Notes: generated from the letters alone by a model not told the origin. Shown: positions 23,724-35,789, counted from the first letter of the stretch. The stretch is DNA of 64,000 bases from Halichoerus grypus (GCF_964656455.1 NC_135715.1:174188437-174252436), one strand, 5' to 3'. Numbers and translations: made by a program.

Positions 23724-23850
23724 GATCCTACTAGAAAGTAGGCACATCGAGAACTGGGACCTTCTCTATCTTGTTCAAGCTGCATTTCCACTGCCTAGCC
23801 CATGCCTGGCACAAGTGGAAATTTGGTACTTGTCAACTGAACATGGGAAT
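23724..23850 (+). repeat. L2 (LINE-2) 3' end
   Basis: 'agaaagtaggcacatcgaga', 'actgggaccttctctatctt', 'gcctagcccatgcctggcac' and 'tggtacttgtcaactgaaca' match the plus-strand L2 3' terminus in order. Confidence 0.65.
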
Positions 23851-24042
23851 AGAGGAATAATGCCCCTTGTGGTGCAATCTTCCTGGTAATGCTCATGCTC
23901 TGCATCCATCAGCTTTCTTTCTTCCATTTCCCACTCCTCTTTTCTTAAACTCAGCCTCCCTCCTCATTATACTTGGAATGCAGAGAGCATGTCTAAGACT
24001 GGAGCGGGGGTTGCTCTGCACAGGATTGCACTCATTCCCAGG

Positions 24043-24603
24043 AGTATTGGTCTAATTGGGCCACCATAACAAAATACCATGGGCTGAATGGCTTAAAGAA
24101 CACAATTAGTTGTCTCATAGTTCTGGAGGCTGAAAGTCAAAAATAAAGGTTCACATGGTCTTGGGTTCTGGTGACACCTCTCTCCTAGGCTTGTAGATAG
24201 CCACCATTCACTGTGTCTTCATACAGCCTTTTCTGCGTGAGCACAGAGAGAAAGAGAGACAGAGACAGAGATATATCTGGTGTCTCTTCCTCTTATTATT
24301 TTTTTAAATTTTATTTTATTATGTTATGTTAGTCACCATACAATACATCATTAGTTTTTGATGTAGTGATCCATACTTCATTGTTTTCGTATAACACCCA
24401 GTGCTCCATGCAGTACATGCCCTCCTTAATACCCTCTTATTATAAGAACACCAGTCCTATTGGATTAGGGCCCCACCCTCACAACCTCATTTAAGCTTAA
24501 TTACCTCCTTAAACGACCTATCCCCAAATGCAGTCACACTGAGAATGAGAACTTCAACCTTTTTTTAATGAATTTTGGGGGGATACAATGCAGTCCACAA
24601 CAC
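24043..24603 (-). mobile_element. MLT1 (ERVL-MaLR) LTR, interrupted by L1
   Basis: Reverse-strand MLT1 order: 'ccaccataacaaaataccat', 'ctcatagttctggaggctg', then after the L1 'agaacaccagtcctattgga', 'acaacctcatttaagcttaa', 'ttacctccttaaacgaccta' and 'ttgggggga'. Solo LTR without genes. An L1 scrap at 24300-24432 splits it. Confidence 0.8.
24300..24432 (-). mobile_element. 133-bp LINE-1 3' end
   Basis: Only the last part of a carnivore L1 3' UTR, poly(T) first, containing 'agtcaccatacaatacatca' and 'cacccagtgctccatgcagt'. A perfect 11-bp duplication, cctcttattat, flanks it (24289-24299 and 24433-24443). A strongly 5'-truncated insertion into the MLT1 LTR. Confidence 0.9.
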
Positions 24604-26736
24604 AATTCAGACAAGAGGAGTCTTGCCCTGGAGTCCCACACTTTAGAGGGCGATACTGTATAGCCCCCTCTGGTTTAGCCCCTCCTGAGAGCATGAAAAA
24701 TCTGCAAGGTCATGGGATCATGCCCACCTAGAGCTGATGCTCCACCTTCCAGACCACGTTCTGGGGACGTGGGACCTCAGAATTTCCTTCCCAAGGGAAG
24801 GCCATGCCTCTCACTCAGGCAGTGGCCAAGGGGCAGCTATTGGTGGGGAACAGAAACACAACTTGGAACTGTTGAGATGGGGTGTCCATACCTGGTATGG
24901 GAAGGAAATAGAAAATGGGTAATTCAGGAGCCCAGGCCCGGGGTCTGGGGCTGAGGGCAGCTTGCCACAAGCCACCATATTGTGGCAAGGTATTCTGAGG
25001 AGTCTGAGGGTTCTACCTGCACCAGGCCTTCCAGCCTCAGTGTTCTTTGGAGGCCTGGAAAGGTCTGTGCTGGTGGAGCTGGTGGGTTAGGATACCTTGT
25101 AGACAGAGTTTGCAAAGCTTGGACTTGGGTAGGGTAAATAGAAAGCTAGAGACCACAGCCTGGAGGCATCTGGATGGTGGAAATTGGAGAGGGGCAATAG
25201 GGAAGGGGTCAGTGAAACCTCTAGTAGGGGAAAAAAGAGTCCCCTGCTCCCCCTCCCCCATATATATCCACACTCACACACAGAATAAAGGTATTTTCCT
25301 GTGGATTTCTCAATTATTTGGAAAGGAGGAGAGGGTGTGAAAATGAGTATTGTCATTACAAAGGCCTATTTTTTGAGACAGGAGGATAGTTTATTTAATG
25401 CTTTCTTAGCTTCATGCATAGCTTTTAAATATTTAGATGTGATATGTGGGCCTCCATTTGTACCCTCCCCGCTGACATGGTAAATCCTATGAGTGGGCCT
25501 ACCTTTATGCCCCAGTTTGCAGTTTGCCCTGGGACAGTTCTAGTTTATGACTGATATCCCTCAGTGTTATTAATACCACCACACTTTCACCCTCAAAATT
25601 GTCTTGGTTTGGAACAGTGAATGACATAGTCCCCTCAACTAAGAAAGACAACACTAACACAAGTTGGGGAATAGAACGGTAACAGGTTGGTCTAGAAGCA
25701 TGAAATAGTTGGTCCAACCCTGAGTTGCCTGCAGGATATATAAGATATACAAGACATGATTCCTCCAAGGAGTTTGCAGATTATGCATAGGACACAAGAC
25801 TTACACTTTGCTTTCTCTGGAGAACAATACAGGGAAGTGCACAGATGGTGTTGAGTGCTTAATTAACCAGGGCCCAAATATATGGTGCAGATGATGAAAG
25901 AAATATGACTTTGTTCATAGAATTCTCCAAACTAAGGTTTCCAGGCTGGAGCCTAGAAAATGTTGCGACACTAGTTCAACTACAGGAATAATAATGCAAA
26001 AAGAACAAAAATATTTGTGTATATCTAAAGCAATAAACAAAAGAAGTTCATGGAATACTCTTAGCACCACCCAGAGCCCTGGGGTCAAGAGCTGGGCAAA
26101 GGTTTCAGGCATTTTCTTTTCCTGCATCCAAGTCCTTATTTCCAGTTAGCACTCCTGTCACATCACTTCCTGAGGACAAGGAACGTGCAGAAGCCTAAAA
26201 TCAAGTGAGAACCATATGGGCAGCTGCACTAACCTAGCTTCTGCCCCTGTGGTCCCTCAACAACCTTCTCCAGATGCTGAGGCCTATATGTCTTGAGCTC
26301 ATTAAGTCTCTGCTGCTCAATCACCTTTATGGCATCTTGTTCCATGTGTTGTTTTTCTTTCTCATGAAGCACCTGCCATATGCACACATCTGCCTTGTAG
26401 TTAGCTTCCCAATCCCAAGTTGGTAGGGAACTCCCAAGATTGACCCCTCTCTTCTTGTGCCACTATGGAAGGTAATTCCTGTTGAGACTTCTATTATTTT
26501 AATGATATTTAATATTAAATATTTAAGATTTTCAATTACATTAAATATTTAATACTTTTAAAAAATAGGTAAAAGTATTCTCATAAAAGTAATAATCAAA
26601 ATGTGCAAAGGAGAACACAGTAAAAAGTCTCATCTACTGAGCTTCTCTCTAGTTTTGTGTATTTTCTTCCAGAGACATTTGTTTTTCCTTTTTTTTCTTC
26701 TTTCTAATCTTCTACCTCCTAGTTGCCCTTTAAACA
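24604..26736. other. No gene seen
   Basis: Unassigned. Several overlapping short frames at 24.7-25.4 kb lack any recognisable domain. An AT-rich patch (26500-26590) is low complexity. Confidence 0.5.
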
Positions 26737-26781
26737 AACACACACACACACACACACACATGCGCACACACACAAACAAAC
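26737..26781. repeat. (CA)n microsatellite, interrupted
   Basis: CA dinucleotides broken once by TGCG and followed by (CAAA). Confidence 0.95.
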
Positions 26782-27583
26782 AGAAACATAGAAAAATATT
26801 GTTCTGCATTTTTAAAAAATAATTTTAATTATAGAATGGTTTTAAATTTATAGAAAAGTTGCAAAAGTAGTATGGAGAATTCTCACAAGCCCCACACACA
26901 GTGTCTTCTACCATTAACATCTTAACATTAGTAAGGTACATTTGTCACCATTTATGAACCAACATTGATACATTATCTTTAATAAAAGTCCATACCTTAT
27001 TCAGATTTCCTTAGTTTTCACCTAATGTATTTTTTTTCTATTGTAAGATCCCATCCAGGATGCCACGTTACATTTAGTTGTCAGGCTCCTCTTGGCTGTA
27101 CCAGTTTCTCAAACATTCCCTGTTTTTGATGACCTTGACCATTTAGAGGGGTGCTGGTCAGGTATTTTGTAGAATGTCCCTCAGCTGGGATTTTTCTGAT
27201 GATTTTCTCATGTTTAGGCTGGGGTTGTGGATTTGGAAGGAAGGCCACAGAAATCAGACCACAGAAATCAAGTGCCATTTTCATATGAAAAGTACACACC
27301 ATCAATATGACTTAGCACTCTTGATTTTAACCTTGATCACTTGGCTGATGATGATCACCTGGTAGATTTCTCCACCACAAATTTATTCATTTTCCTCCCT
27401 TTCCGTACTGTGCTATTTGGAAAAAGTCACTCTATACCTCCTCCTTGAGGACAAAGTATCTGAATAAATTATTTGGAATTCTGTGCAGATTTGTCTCTTC
27501 TCCCGCATTTATTTATTTAAGCAGTCATTTATTTACGGCAGTAAGGATCCATGGATATTTATTTTATAGTTTGTATTATAATC

Positions 27584-27953
27584 TGTATTAGTCAGCTCAG
27601 GCTGCCATAACAAAATACCACAGACTAGGTGGCTTAAACAATAGAAATTTATTTTCTAACAGTTCTAAAGGCTGGGAGGCCCAAAGTGAAGGTGTTGGCT
27701 GGTTTGATTTCTGGTGAGAGCTCACTTCCTGGCTAGCAGACATCCACCTTCTCATTGTATCCTCATAGTAGAGACAGAGCAAGCTTCTTCAAGGTTCTTA
27801 TAAGGACACAAATCCTATCAGATCAGGGCCCCTGCCTATATGACCTCATTTAACCTTAATTGCTTCTGAAAGACCCTATTTCCAAATACAGTTACACTGA
27901 GAGTTAGAGCTCCAAATTATGAATTGAGGGGTGACACAGTTCAGGCCATAGCA
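27584..27953 (-). mobile_element. MLT1 (ERVL-MaLR) LTR, complete, with 5-bp TSD
   Basis: A 370-bp LTR starting TGTATTAGTC and ending GGCCATAGCA on this strand, with 'caaaataccacagactaggt', 'acctcatttaaccttaattg' and 'caaatacagttacactgaga' inside. Exact 5-bp duplication taatc at 27579-27583 and 27954-27958. Inserted into the old L1, so younger than it. No retroviral gene is present. Confidence 0.9.
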
Positions 27954-28359
27954 TAATCTAACACTACTTTATTTATTTTGTTCCTCAAATTATTCCAGTT
28001 GAGGCCACTGAGAACTCTTTCTGTTGACACCTGTGTTCCTTTGATACAATCTTACCATCGTGGGGTCTTGAGCACTTCCTTACTTGCTTTCTTCATCTAA
28101 TAATCTATTTTAGAAATCGCCCTCTATTCAAATCTTTCTCATTTAACTTACAGTTATGGAGAATGCTACTCAACAGTCATTTAACTAACCAGTCTTTTAT
28201 TAATGGATATTTAGTTCAGTCATTTGTACTAGAAGCAATACAGTGATGGGTAACATGGTACAGATATTAGTATATTGTCAGATAAATTCCTGGATGATGA
28301 ATTGCTGGGTCAGAAAGATGTATGTTTGTCTTTTTGATGGATATTGCCTTAGATACTAT

Positions 28360-28383
28360 GAAGGACACTATGAAGTGTCCTTC
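28360..28383. other. 10-bp-stem hairpin in old L1
   Basis: Arms gaaggacact and agtgtccttc with an ATGA loop. Probably a chance product of a diverged L1. Confidence 0.5.
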
Positions 28384-28711
28384 CATGTGGTGGCACCAGT
28401 GGACATTTCCATAAGTAACAGATGGGAAATGCCTGTTTTCCCTCCAGGTTTGCCCATATCGTATATAATTAAATGTTATGATTTTTCACAGGTCTTAAAG
28501 GTCTATTGTTTGGATGACCTTAGAGAAAAATACCCCAGGGCTCACCTTGGTCACTCACTGAAATTTCTTAAGAGGAAGTGAGATTCTTCTGGGTTCTGAA
28601 GTACCTTCACAAGAGAGCTCCACCTGGAGCCTTCCTGTGAGTGCCTTCCTGTGGGATCAGGTACATTCACCAGCTAACTGGAAAGTAAAATCCATCTGAC
28701 CATCACAACCT

Positions 28712-28845
28712 CAGGATGGTGGGGCTGGATGACATCTCAGACATCACCTGGTCCAGATTCCTTGTTTTTGGTAACAGGCATGATGTGTCCAAGATCATAC
28801 AGCTGGTCAGTGCCAAAGCCTTGGCCAGAATCCACCTCTTCCAGT
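28712..28845 (-). repeat. MIR-type SINE (MIRc-like)
   Basis: 'tggatgacatctcagacatc', 'acctggtccagattccttg', 'ccaagatcatacagctggtc' and 'agaatccacctcttccag' follow the reverse MIRc order (gatcatctagtccaa ... gtcacacagctagt). Confidence 0.55.
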
Positions 28846-29429
28846 TCTTTGTTGAGAGAGCTCTTCATGATGCCTGCTTTCACTTAGAATCTAGCACCTT
28901 CTTTCAGTAAAAGCCTCTGGATTTCACTACAATGGGGCAGCCAATTAATCTAAAAGAGTGAGACCCATCCATCGAGGATTAAGTTTCCCTTGCCTAAAAT
29001 AGGGAATTGCCTTCATGGGAGACCTGGAGTCAGAATCTCCCAGCTGTGTGACTTGGGATAAAGTCACAGGATGTATGATGTTGGAATTCGTGTATGATGC
29101 TGACAAAAATCAAAGTTGTATCTTGCCTCTCTCACAGTGTAGGTAACAATGTCAAGTAAGTTAACATAAGTATGCTTGAAATTTGACTAATAATGGCAAT
29201 GCTAGCAATGTTTTTATTGCAATTTCTATTTGTCTTTACTGAAACAATTGCTCCTGGGTGGTGCTAGAAGGCAAGCAGTTGACAAGTTTCTCTTTGAAGG
29301 GCTCTAATCTCACTTCCCTATTCTTGGGCAACCATAAGCTACATATATTATTCCCATCTTGTTTCTTCATACCCGCCCTCTCCCTTCCTGTTTTCTCCTT
29401 GCTGTTCCTCTCCTAGCCTCTTTTCCCAG
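28846..29429. other. No gene seen
   Basis: Unassigned, with a short MIR-like phrase near 29030-29065 ('cagctgtgtgacttgggata'). Confidence 0.5.
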
Positions 29430-29546
29430 GGTGACTTTGTGCAGATCACTTCCCTTCCCCGGGCTTCAGTGTCCTGATTTGTATAATGAAGGGACTGCAC
29501 TGGATGACTGTGAGTTTCCTTCTGGTCCTGAGATTCCATGATGACC
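29430..29546 (+). repeat. MIR-type SINE (MIRc-like)
   Basis: 'tgcagatcacttcccttccc', 'gggcttcagtgtcctgattt', 'gtataatgaagggactgcac', 'tggatgactgtgagtttcct' and 'gagattccatgatgac' in canonical order. Confidence 0.65.
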
Positions 29547-30804
29547 CTGCTCACCATTTCTACCTTATTTTCTCCAATGCCAAATAACACAAAAATTGTA
29601 CTCCCAGTAGGTTGGGAGCCTAAGAGTTTCTTCCTTGCAGAAATGAGATGTCTATAAAAGTACACTTTTGAACACAATGTTGTAGCCTCTCTAATCCATT
29701 CTGGCCAGTCACCTCTAAAGTAATGGGATCAGTTCACAGTCTCCTTAATTAGAGAGTGACATTGTCCAGTAAGAGAATCTAAAGAAGGGGAGTGGCAGGG
29801 ATCCAAATACATTACAATCCTACCAGTTGTTCAAATACAGCTGAAATGGTTGTTAAAATTGAAATACTTCTTTACTGGTTGGTAAATACTCACTGTCCCG
29901 AGGATCCAGAGTGACACCCTGTTCTAATCACATCTTATTCACCCACTCATGAGGGAGAGATACCCCCCGCAAAAAAAAAACCACACAAAATAGTCTGAGA
30001 TGACTGAACACATAACACCCAACACTGGGGAGATAAGATTCACAGCAGTGTATTAGTCACATACACTCCACACCCCAGAGGAGAACAGACATGTCTTACA
30101 GGACCACATGAGAGTTGCACTTGGAGATAGGGTGAACAAGCAAGAGCTATGTATGGCAGGTTTCTTAGTAATAAGAGGGCAGGGGCCCCCTGGTTCATAT
30201 AGGAAGATGCAATTGGTTTGTTTAAATACTTTTGTGGACTGGCAGAGAACTAAAACCCATTAGGTTGAAGACCTGGTGGAGTGCAGTTGGTCTAGCTGAT
30301 AGAAGAACTAGCCAGGTGGGGAGCCTTTCCTGCTGAGTGTGGAGCATCTAATGAGATGTGTTAAGAAGAAGAGGATCTTAGGGTTTGACTGACACATCTT
30401 TTCCTTTGAAATATTAAATGTTAATAAAATTGGAACCTGAGATGCCTTGGGATTGAGATAAAGAAAATAGATTAAAATAACAACATGAGTAAGAACCTTT
30501 TTCCTGAAAAAGACTGGGAAGGTAAGAATGAGTTTATTGAATAAGTGAATTTCTCTTTCTAGAGACACCCCCACAGGAGACTTGTAGCCAGGAGCAAAGC
30601 CTTCCTGGCACCTGTGACTCCAATGTGGCAAATCTGCCCTCATGGAACCCCAACACAGAGTACTGGGAAACAAGCATCTGCCAAGTTTCATTGCCTGGCA
30701 TTTCCACTACATGCTTGCATGCATCTTTGTTTCTCAGGGAAGACTAAAGGGTGGAGTGTTCTGGTCTGGAAGACAGTGGGTGGTAAAAGTTTCCAGGAGG
30801 ACAG
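29547..30804. other. No gene seen
   Basis: Unassigned, with a 10-base A run at 29971-29980. The stretch at 30040-30320 has an LTR-like feel ('gtgtattagtcacatacac') but no family could be set. Confidence 0.45.
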
Positions 30805-30880
30805 GGACGGGCAGATTGGCTCAGCTGGTTAGAGCATGGTGTTAACGAGGCCAGGTCATACCCTGGTCCCCCACCACACC
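30805..30880 (+). pseudogene. tRNA-Ile-like pseudogene or tRNA-derived scrap
   Basis: An intact pol III A-box, tggctcagctgg (30817-30828), is followed by 'ttagagcatggtgttaacga' and 'ggccaggtca', closely tracking a mammalian tRNA-Ile(AAU) body. The B-box is ruined (ggtcataccctgg) and the anticodon loop is altered, so it cannot be a working tRNA. It differs from the Lys-derived CAN SINE. No A tail or clear duplication was found. Confidence 0.5.
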
Positions 30881-31081
30881 CATCCAGCAGTCTCCATTCT
30901 GGGATCACAGACTACACTCCTCACCAGAAAAGGAGGGGCCAAGAGAGAAAGAGTGTAGGAATAACTCCATGCAAAACCACCCTCTCTGATGAAAAAAGAA
31001 TTCTCCTGATGGAGACTTCTTGACATCTTCTTTACATAGATCATCTCTCATTCATTTGGGGGCATGATCACATTGAGGCAC
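30881..31081. other. No gene seen
   Basis: Unassigned. Confidence 0.5.
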
Positions 31082-31425
31082 TGTATCAGCTAGCTTGGGC
31101 CGCATAACAAACTGTCTCAAAAACTACTAGTTTAAATCAATAACCATTTATTTGACTCACAATTCTCTGGGTCAGCTGAGCAGTTCTTCTGGTCTAGGCC
31201 TAGTCAGTTAACTTTGCTTGAGTTTGCTTATGCATCTGTAATCAGCTGGAGGGTCAGCTGGGGGCTAATGATTGAGGATGGCCCTGTTCATATGATCTGA
31301 TAGCTGCTGAGCTGCCCATCAGGGCAATGGGGGCCATGGCACTGCATGTCTCTTGTCCTCCAGCAGGCCAGCCTGGGTTTCTTCACGTGGCTTTGATGCC
31401 AGAAGACAAGCTTCCATGCATATTG
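31082..31425 (-). repeat. Old LTR-like repeat (MLT-type, family uncertain)
   Basis: Begins 'tgtatcagctagcttgggcc' with 'gcataacaaactgtctcaaa', then 'ttatttgactcacaattctc', 'tgggtcagctgagcagttct' and 'ctggagggtcagctgggggc'. These phrases recur in an old mammalian LTR-like family that starts TGTATTAG on this strand, but I cannot name it with certainty. Confidence 0.5.
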
Positions 31426-31509
31426 GTGTCTAAAAGTTACCAAAATATTGACTTAGATTTATTTTAGAAACATAAGTGATAAAGGAGTATTACCACATTT
31501 TAAATAAAT

Positions 31510-31675
31510 GATGGTTATTTTAATATATTAGGAAATGTACTAAGTGCTTTATATACATTATCTCCTTTAATCCTCTGAGGAAGGCAGTACAAAGCTTGTC
31601 TAAATTCACCCTGCTATAACATGGCAGAGCCAATATTCAAACTCCAAACTTAAACCACCATAACACGCAATTACA
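31510..31675 (-). repeat. MIR SINE
   Basis: 'tgtactaagtgctttatata', 'cattatctcctttaatcctc', 'tgaggaaggcagta' and 'gcagagccaatattcaaact' match inverted MIR. Confidence 0.65.
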
Positions 31676-31997
31676 ACTCATGCATTTTGGGAATAACATG
31701 TCTCCCCCAGCAATGCCACCATTGTTCAAAACTTTACTGGAATCTCGTGTCAAATCCAGAGTCTTGACAACCCTGAGCCAATTGGACAGAATAGGAATTG
31801 CTTCCTGTAGCTGCTAAACAGGAATTTTATTTGGCTCTGAAGCAACAGATGACTAAGATGAGCAATCAAGCTGGATATTTTTGGATGACAGCTGAAGAAG
31901 ATGAGAGAGAAAGAAGATTCAGTTCAGAGATGGAAGGTGATGTGTGCCACCTAATCTTTTTAGAGCTGGAATTGGGATTTTAGCTCTTGTTCACAAT
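31676..31997. other. No gene seen
   Basis: Unassigned. Confidence 0.5.
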
Positions 31998-32136
31998 GCC
32001 CAGTATGCTTAGTCTTTCTGAAACTTTGGGAAAATTCCCTCCTTTTTCCATTTTCAGTTATCTCCTCTGGGATAAGAAGCTTAGACTGTATGATTTCCAA
32101 GATCCTTCCAATTTTTGAAATCTGTGATTCTACTGT
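31998..32136 (+). repeat. MIR-type SINE (MIRc-like)
   Basis: 'ttcagttatctcctctggga', 'gactgtatgatttccaagat', 'ccttccaatttttgaaatc' and 'tgtgattctactg' match the MIRc 3' half. Confidence 0.6.
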
Positions 32137-33177
32137 ATATTGTTCCTCAGAAGACACCATTTTAACTAAAAATAATGTAAATTTCTCACCTTCGAAATAA
32201 AGACATGATTTTGCTACTACCCCACTTCATAACATGGAGGAGACTGAGGTGATGTTATTTAATAATGGACCAGATTCCTTTGGAAACAGGGATTTGAGGA
32301 GAGTGTAAACATTATACTCATGCGAGGAACTCAGACTTAAATGCTGAAAGTCTTGCCTCTCAACCTTCCATGCACTGTAAATTTTACCATTTATCCCCTG
32401 ATTTTCCTGAGCCAGAAAGAGGCCAGGTAAAGTCATATACGATACCCTTCTTATTTACCATTCAGATGTCTGAGGCTTCTTTTTCTTTTGGTCAAATCTG
32501 ATTTGTATTTCCCCTTGGTTAATACCCCCAGAGTGCTTCAGGCTGTTTCTGCCTGAATGTTACATAAATAAAAGTGTGTAATATTGCAAGGATGAGCAGA
32601 ACTAGGAAGTCAGCAGGGACTGAGACACTGAGGACAGGATGAGCCATTCCATTTCCCCACTTCCCAGACCTTGCTCTTGCCCTCCTGCAAAGCCTTAGGA
32701 AGGCCTCATGGGGGGAGTTTGAACTCATTCCCACCCAATCCTACTCGTTCCAGCTACTCAATGTTTTACTAAATAGCTCGGCACAGCTGTTTCTAGTTAG
32801 GTGTCTGTTTATGTTGTTGGCCTACGTGTGCTTGTGTACAGTGTGTGTGTGCCTTATCGCCTTGCTTCCCCAGCTATTCAAGGACCCCAGAAAATCCACT
32901 TGGGCTCATTTGGAATCCCAAGTGGAAGGAATCAAAAAGCAACATAATGTTCAAATTCAGGAAGAATTAACAAAGGCTGTATTTCACACAGCATGCTCTC
33001 TGTCATTCACAAATGCAAGGGAAGTTAGAATTAAAGAACAAGGATACAAAGATTGTGAATGTCTTCAGTCTCCAAAAGGGAAAACTGTACTATTGGCGTA
33101 AAATTAAATTAAAACTTCTTTCTTTTTAAGGTTCATCAGTGACTAATTTAAGACTTAACTCTGACTTTACCCATTGT
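32137..33177. other. No gene seen
   Basis: Unassigned. The plus frame at 32811-33101 starts in a GT-rich stretch and resembles nothing known. Confidence 0.5.
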
Positions 33178-33418
33178 TTTATTTATTTGTTCATTCATTC
33201 ACTCAACAAACATTTATTAAGTCTTTCCCTGTGCACCATACTGCTCAAAGCCCTGTAGGAGATACAAAGATGTATTTTGCTCCCTCTAAGTGGAACATTG
33301 TCCCTCCAACCCAATGGGCTTGGCTAGGCTATGGAGGGCCTTTTGCACTCGTCTTCAACTTGAGCCCAGTCTGAACATGGGGTGAAATCACCAGTGTCCC
33401 TGGCAGAGGAGGGACCTG
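33178..33418 (-). repeat. L2 (LINE-2) 3' end
   Basis: Starts 'tttatttatttgttcattca' with 'ttcactcaacaaacatttat', the hallmark of the reverse L2 terminus. 'gccctgtaggagatacaaag', 'gctatggagggccttttgca' and 'ggcagaggagggacctgatt' follow. Confidence 0.75.
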
Positions 33419-34082
33419 ATTCCACACCCAACACATCATCCAGAATGGTAGGCTTTTAACACAGTCTTATTAAACAGTGAGACATGTCTCTGTCTAGGTT
33501 TATATAATCAGTGCTGCAAAATTCAAATACTTTGCCTCTCAAAGGTCAGTCAGCAAGCTCAGTGAGATCCTATAAACAAGTTTGAAAGGGATTACTGTCT
33601 ACAGACATGCTCCCCATTCTGCCGGCCATAGTTGCCAAATGGTGATTTCTATTTTCATCATCCCTTCTATATTTATTAGTTGACTTTTTAATGTAAGGAA
33701 GAGCTTTCCCTTCTGATCATTTAGTTCAGTCAGTGAACTCTTGTTTTATTCAACAGGCTATAATCCTTCAATATCATAACTTATTTTGATGTCCAAACTG
33801 TCCAAGAGCTTCCAATGGAAGCTCTATAAGCTGGATTCTGTATTCTTTTTGACTTTTTTTCTTCATTCATTGGGCACGTTCTTACTTTATGAAACACAAG
33901 ATATTCTAGACTCATCTTTTACCTTCCTTCTAGCCATGGAATCAGCCATTTCTTCAAAGAGCCTTATTCCTTTTAGTAGAGAATGATATTTAGAAACCAA
34001 GATCTGGAAGCCAGGTGTGCTTATTACTACAGGGATTTATTGGCTTTATGCCCCTTAAAAGGACAGAGCTAGGAAATAGATG

Positions 34083-34173
34083 CATGTATACACACACACA
34101 CATCTACACCCACATATATCTTTATATTTATATCCATATCCATCTCTCTCTCTCTGTGTCTCTGTCTCTTTCT
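34083..34173. repeat. CA / TATA / CT simple-repeat cluster
   Basis: A compound of (CA)n, a TATATC-rich middle and (CT)n. Confidence 0.85.
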
Positions 34174-35460
34174 GTAATAAATGCCATGAATTCCCACTGA
34201 GAGCTCCAGTTCCAATCCAACACCACTGGATTCATTCATCTGTTCTCCTTACCATGTTACTTCCTGTCCTAGAAACGAGGACACTGGATCCCATTATTTT
34301 TACTATATTTACTTATTTTATCATTACTAAAATTCACACAGACTAGATTCAGATTTGCTAATCCATGCCTCTGTGAAAAGGAAATCTCACTCTATAAGAA
34401 CAACAATGGTTTAGACTTCTTTCATTGTTTGACCTGAACACATACAGTCAAAGAATAATTGAATTAGTTCTCCCTTTAGCATAAGTTTAGAGCACCAGAC
34501 TTACTTCCTTTTCTGGGTATCCCTTTGAGACATTACCCTGAAGCCTTGTTTCAGTTATCTCCCAAATAAGCTTTAAGTAAGTCTTTTCCTGGGGCTCTGG
34601 TACTGCTGCTGGAGTCAACACATGTCTCTAGGAAACACTAAGTAAACATGCAATGCATGTTTGTTTACACTCCCTCTCCTGAAGTTAATCCAACAAATAG
34701 ATTATAGAAATATCTCTTTTCCCACAAACATATTTGCAAGTTTATAATAAGAGGGTTACCTCCTAAGGCTCTTCATATTCCCATGGCTTCTCTATCTATA
34801 TGTTTCAATACCAAAATCTTTCTTCTCTTTCAGGAAGATCCCAATTCATCTTCCCTATGGAGGCTTTGCAATATCTGTCCCCCGAAACACATAGCATTGA
34901 CTCCCAAATGGACACCCATAGATTTAGAAGCTTGTTTCATATTTACCAAGTTCTCACATTCTCCATCTTCCATATTTAAAAATATTTATTTAATTAAATT
35001 TATGAGCCAGAAATTGAGAAACATATGGAGTTAAGGGAAGGAAAGAAAGAAAAAAATAGCCCATTCATTCAACTTTTCCCAGCTGCCATTCTTGAATTGG
35101 GAGATTTGGCTGAGGTCTCAAGTAATGCTGTGCAATAAAACTTCCATAGGATGCCAAATTTAGGTCCAGCATGAAAAGAAAACAAAATCCCACCTACAAG
35201 ATAAACTGTTCAATTTGGAAATGGGAGTTTTTTAGGGTCTTATATTAAACCCTCATAGTAATGGTTTCTGCAAGGGAGAAAATCAGCCTGCCTCTTGGAA
35301 GGTTTCCGAATGGGGCGATATACAAAATTTTAGAAAGCAATCCTTTCCCTGAAAGGAGATCTGTTTCTGTTGGGGGCTCTGGTTTCTCCTTTTTGGAAAG
35401 AATCCATTCTGCCATATCCTGGCAAGAGGAAGGAAGGTTGTGCCATGCAGAAGGTGGGGC

Positions 35461-35470
35461 GGGGGGGGGG
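35461..35470 (+). repeat. G10 homopolymer, possible G-quadruplex
   Basis: Ten G preceded by ggtggggc. The combined G-rich 18 bases could fold as a quadruplex. Also a place where sequencing length errors are common. Confidence 0.6.
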
Positions 35471-35732
35471 CAACTCCAGGTGTTGGAGACTTTACACAAC
35501 GAGTCCTATTCTTTGTTGTTGGGAATCTGTCTTTTCTCCAGCTCAATTCTCAAATAGTCCACCTTCTTCTGCACGTTAGCTCTCTGGACTAACCCACCTG
35601 AGAATCTGGGTGGGCATTTCCTTAATATAAGTAAAGTCCAAGACATGACAAGTGAAAGTGAAGAGGAGAATGAAACTTCCCACACTGAGTATTGTACAGT
35701 ATCACATATAGTCTAGTTATTTTTATGTTATG

Positions 35733-35789
35733 TCTATATCTATGTACATGGAGATATATATAGATATATCTATCTATCTATATATATCC
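35733..35789. repeat. TATC/TATA imperfect microsatellite
   Basis: Tetra- and dinucleotide permutations (atatctatc, tatatata) with partial self-complementarity. Confidence 0.85.

Larger units (their letters stand above)
26825..28450 (-). mobile_element. Old LINE-1 (L1M-type) 3' half, interrupted by MLT1
   Basis: Antisense L1M phrases in order: 'aaaagttgcaaaagtagtat', 'cattaacatcttaacattag', 'gtcaggtattttgtagaatg', 'tttctgatgattttctcatg', 'accttgatcacttggctgat', then after the LTR 'actactttatttattttgtt' and the ORF2-like 'gatgaattgctgggtcagaa'. Much more diverged than the carnivore L1s in this window. Non-coding. Confidence 0.7.

Noticed and set aside
28360..28383. Hairpin considered as a microRNA precursor
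   Set aside because: Stem of only 10 bp with a 4-base loop; precursors need about 25-30 paired bases.
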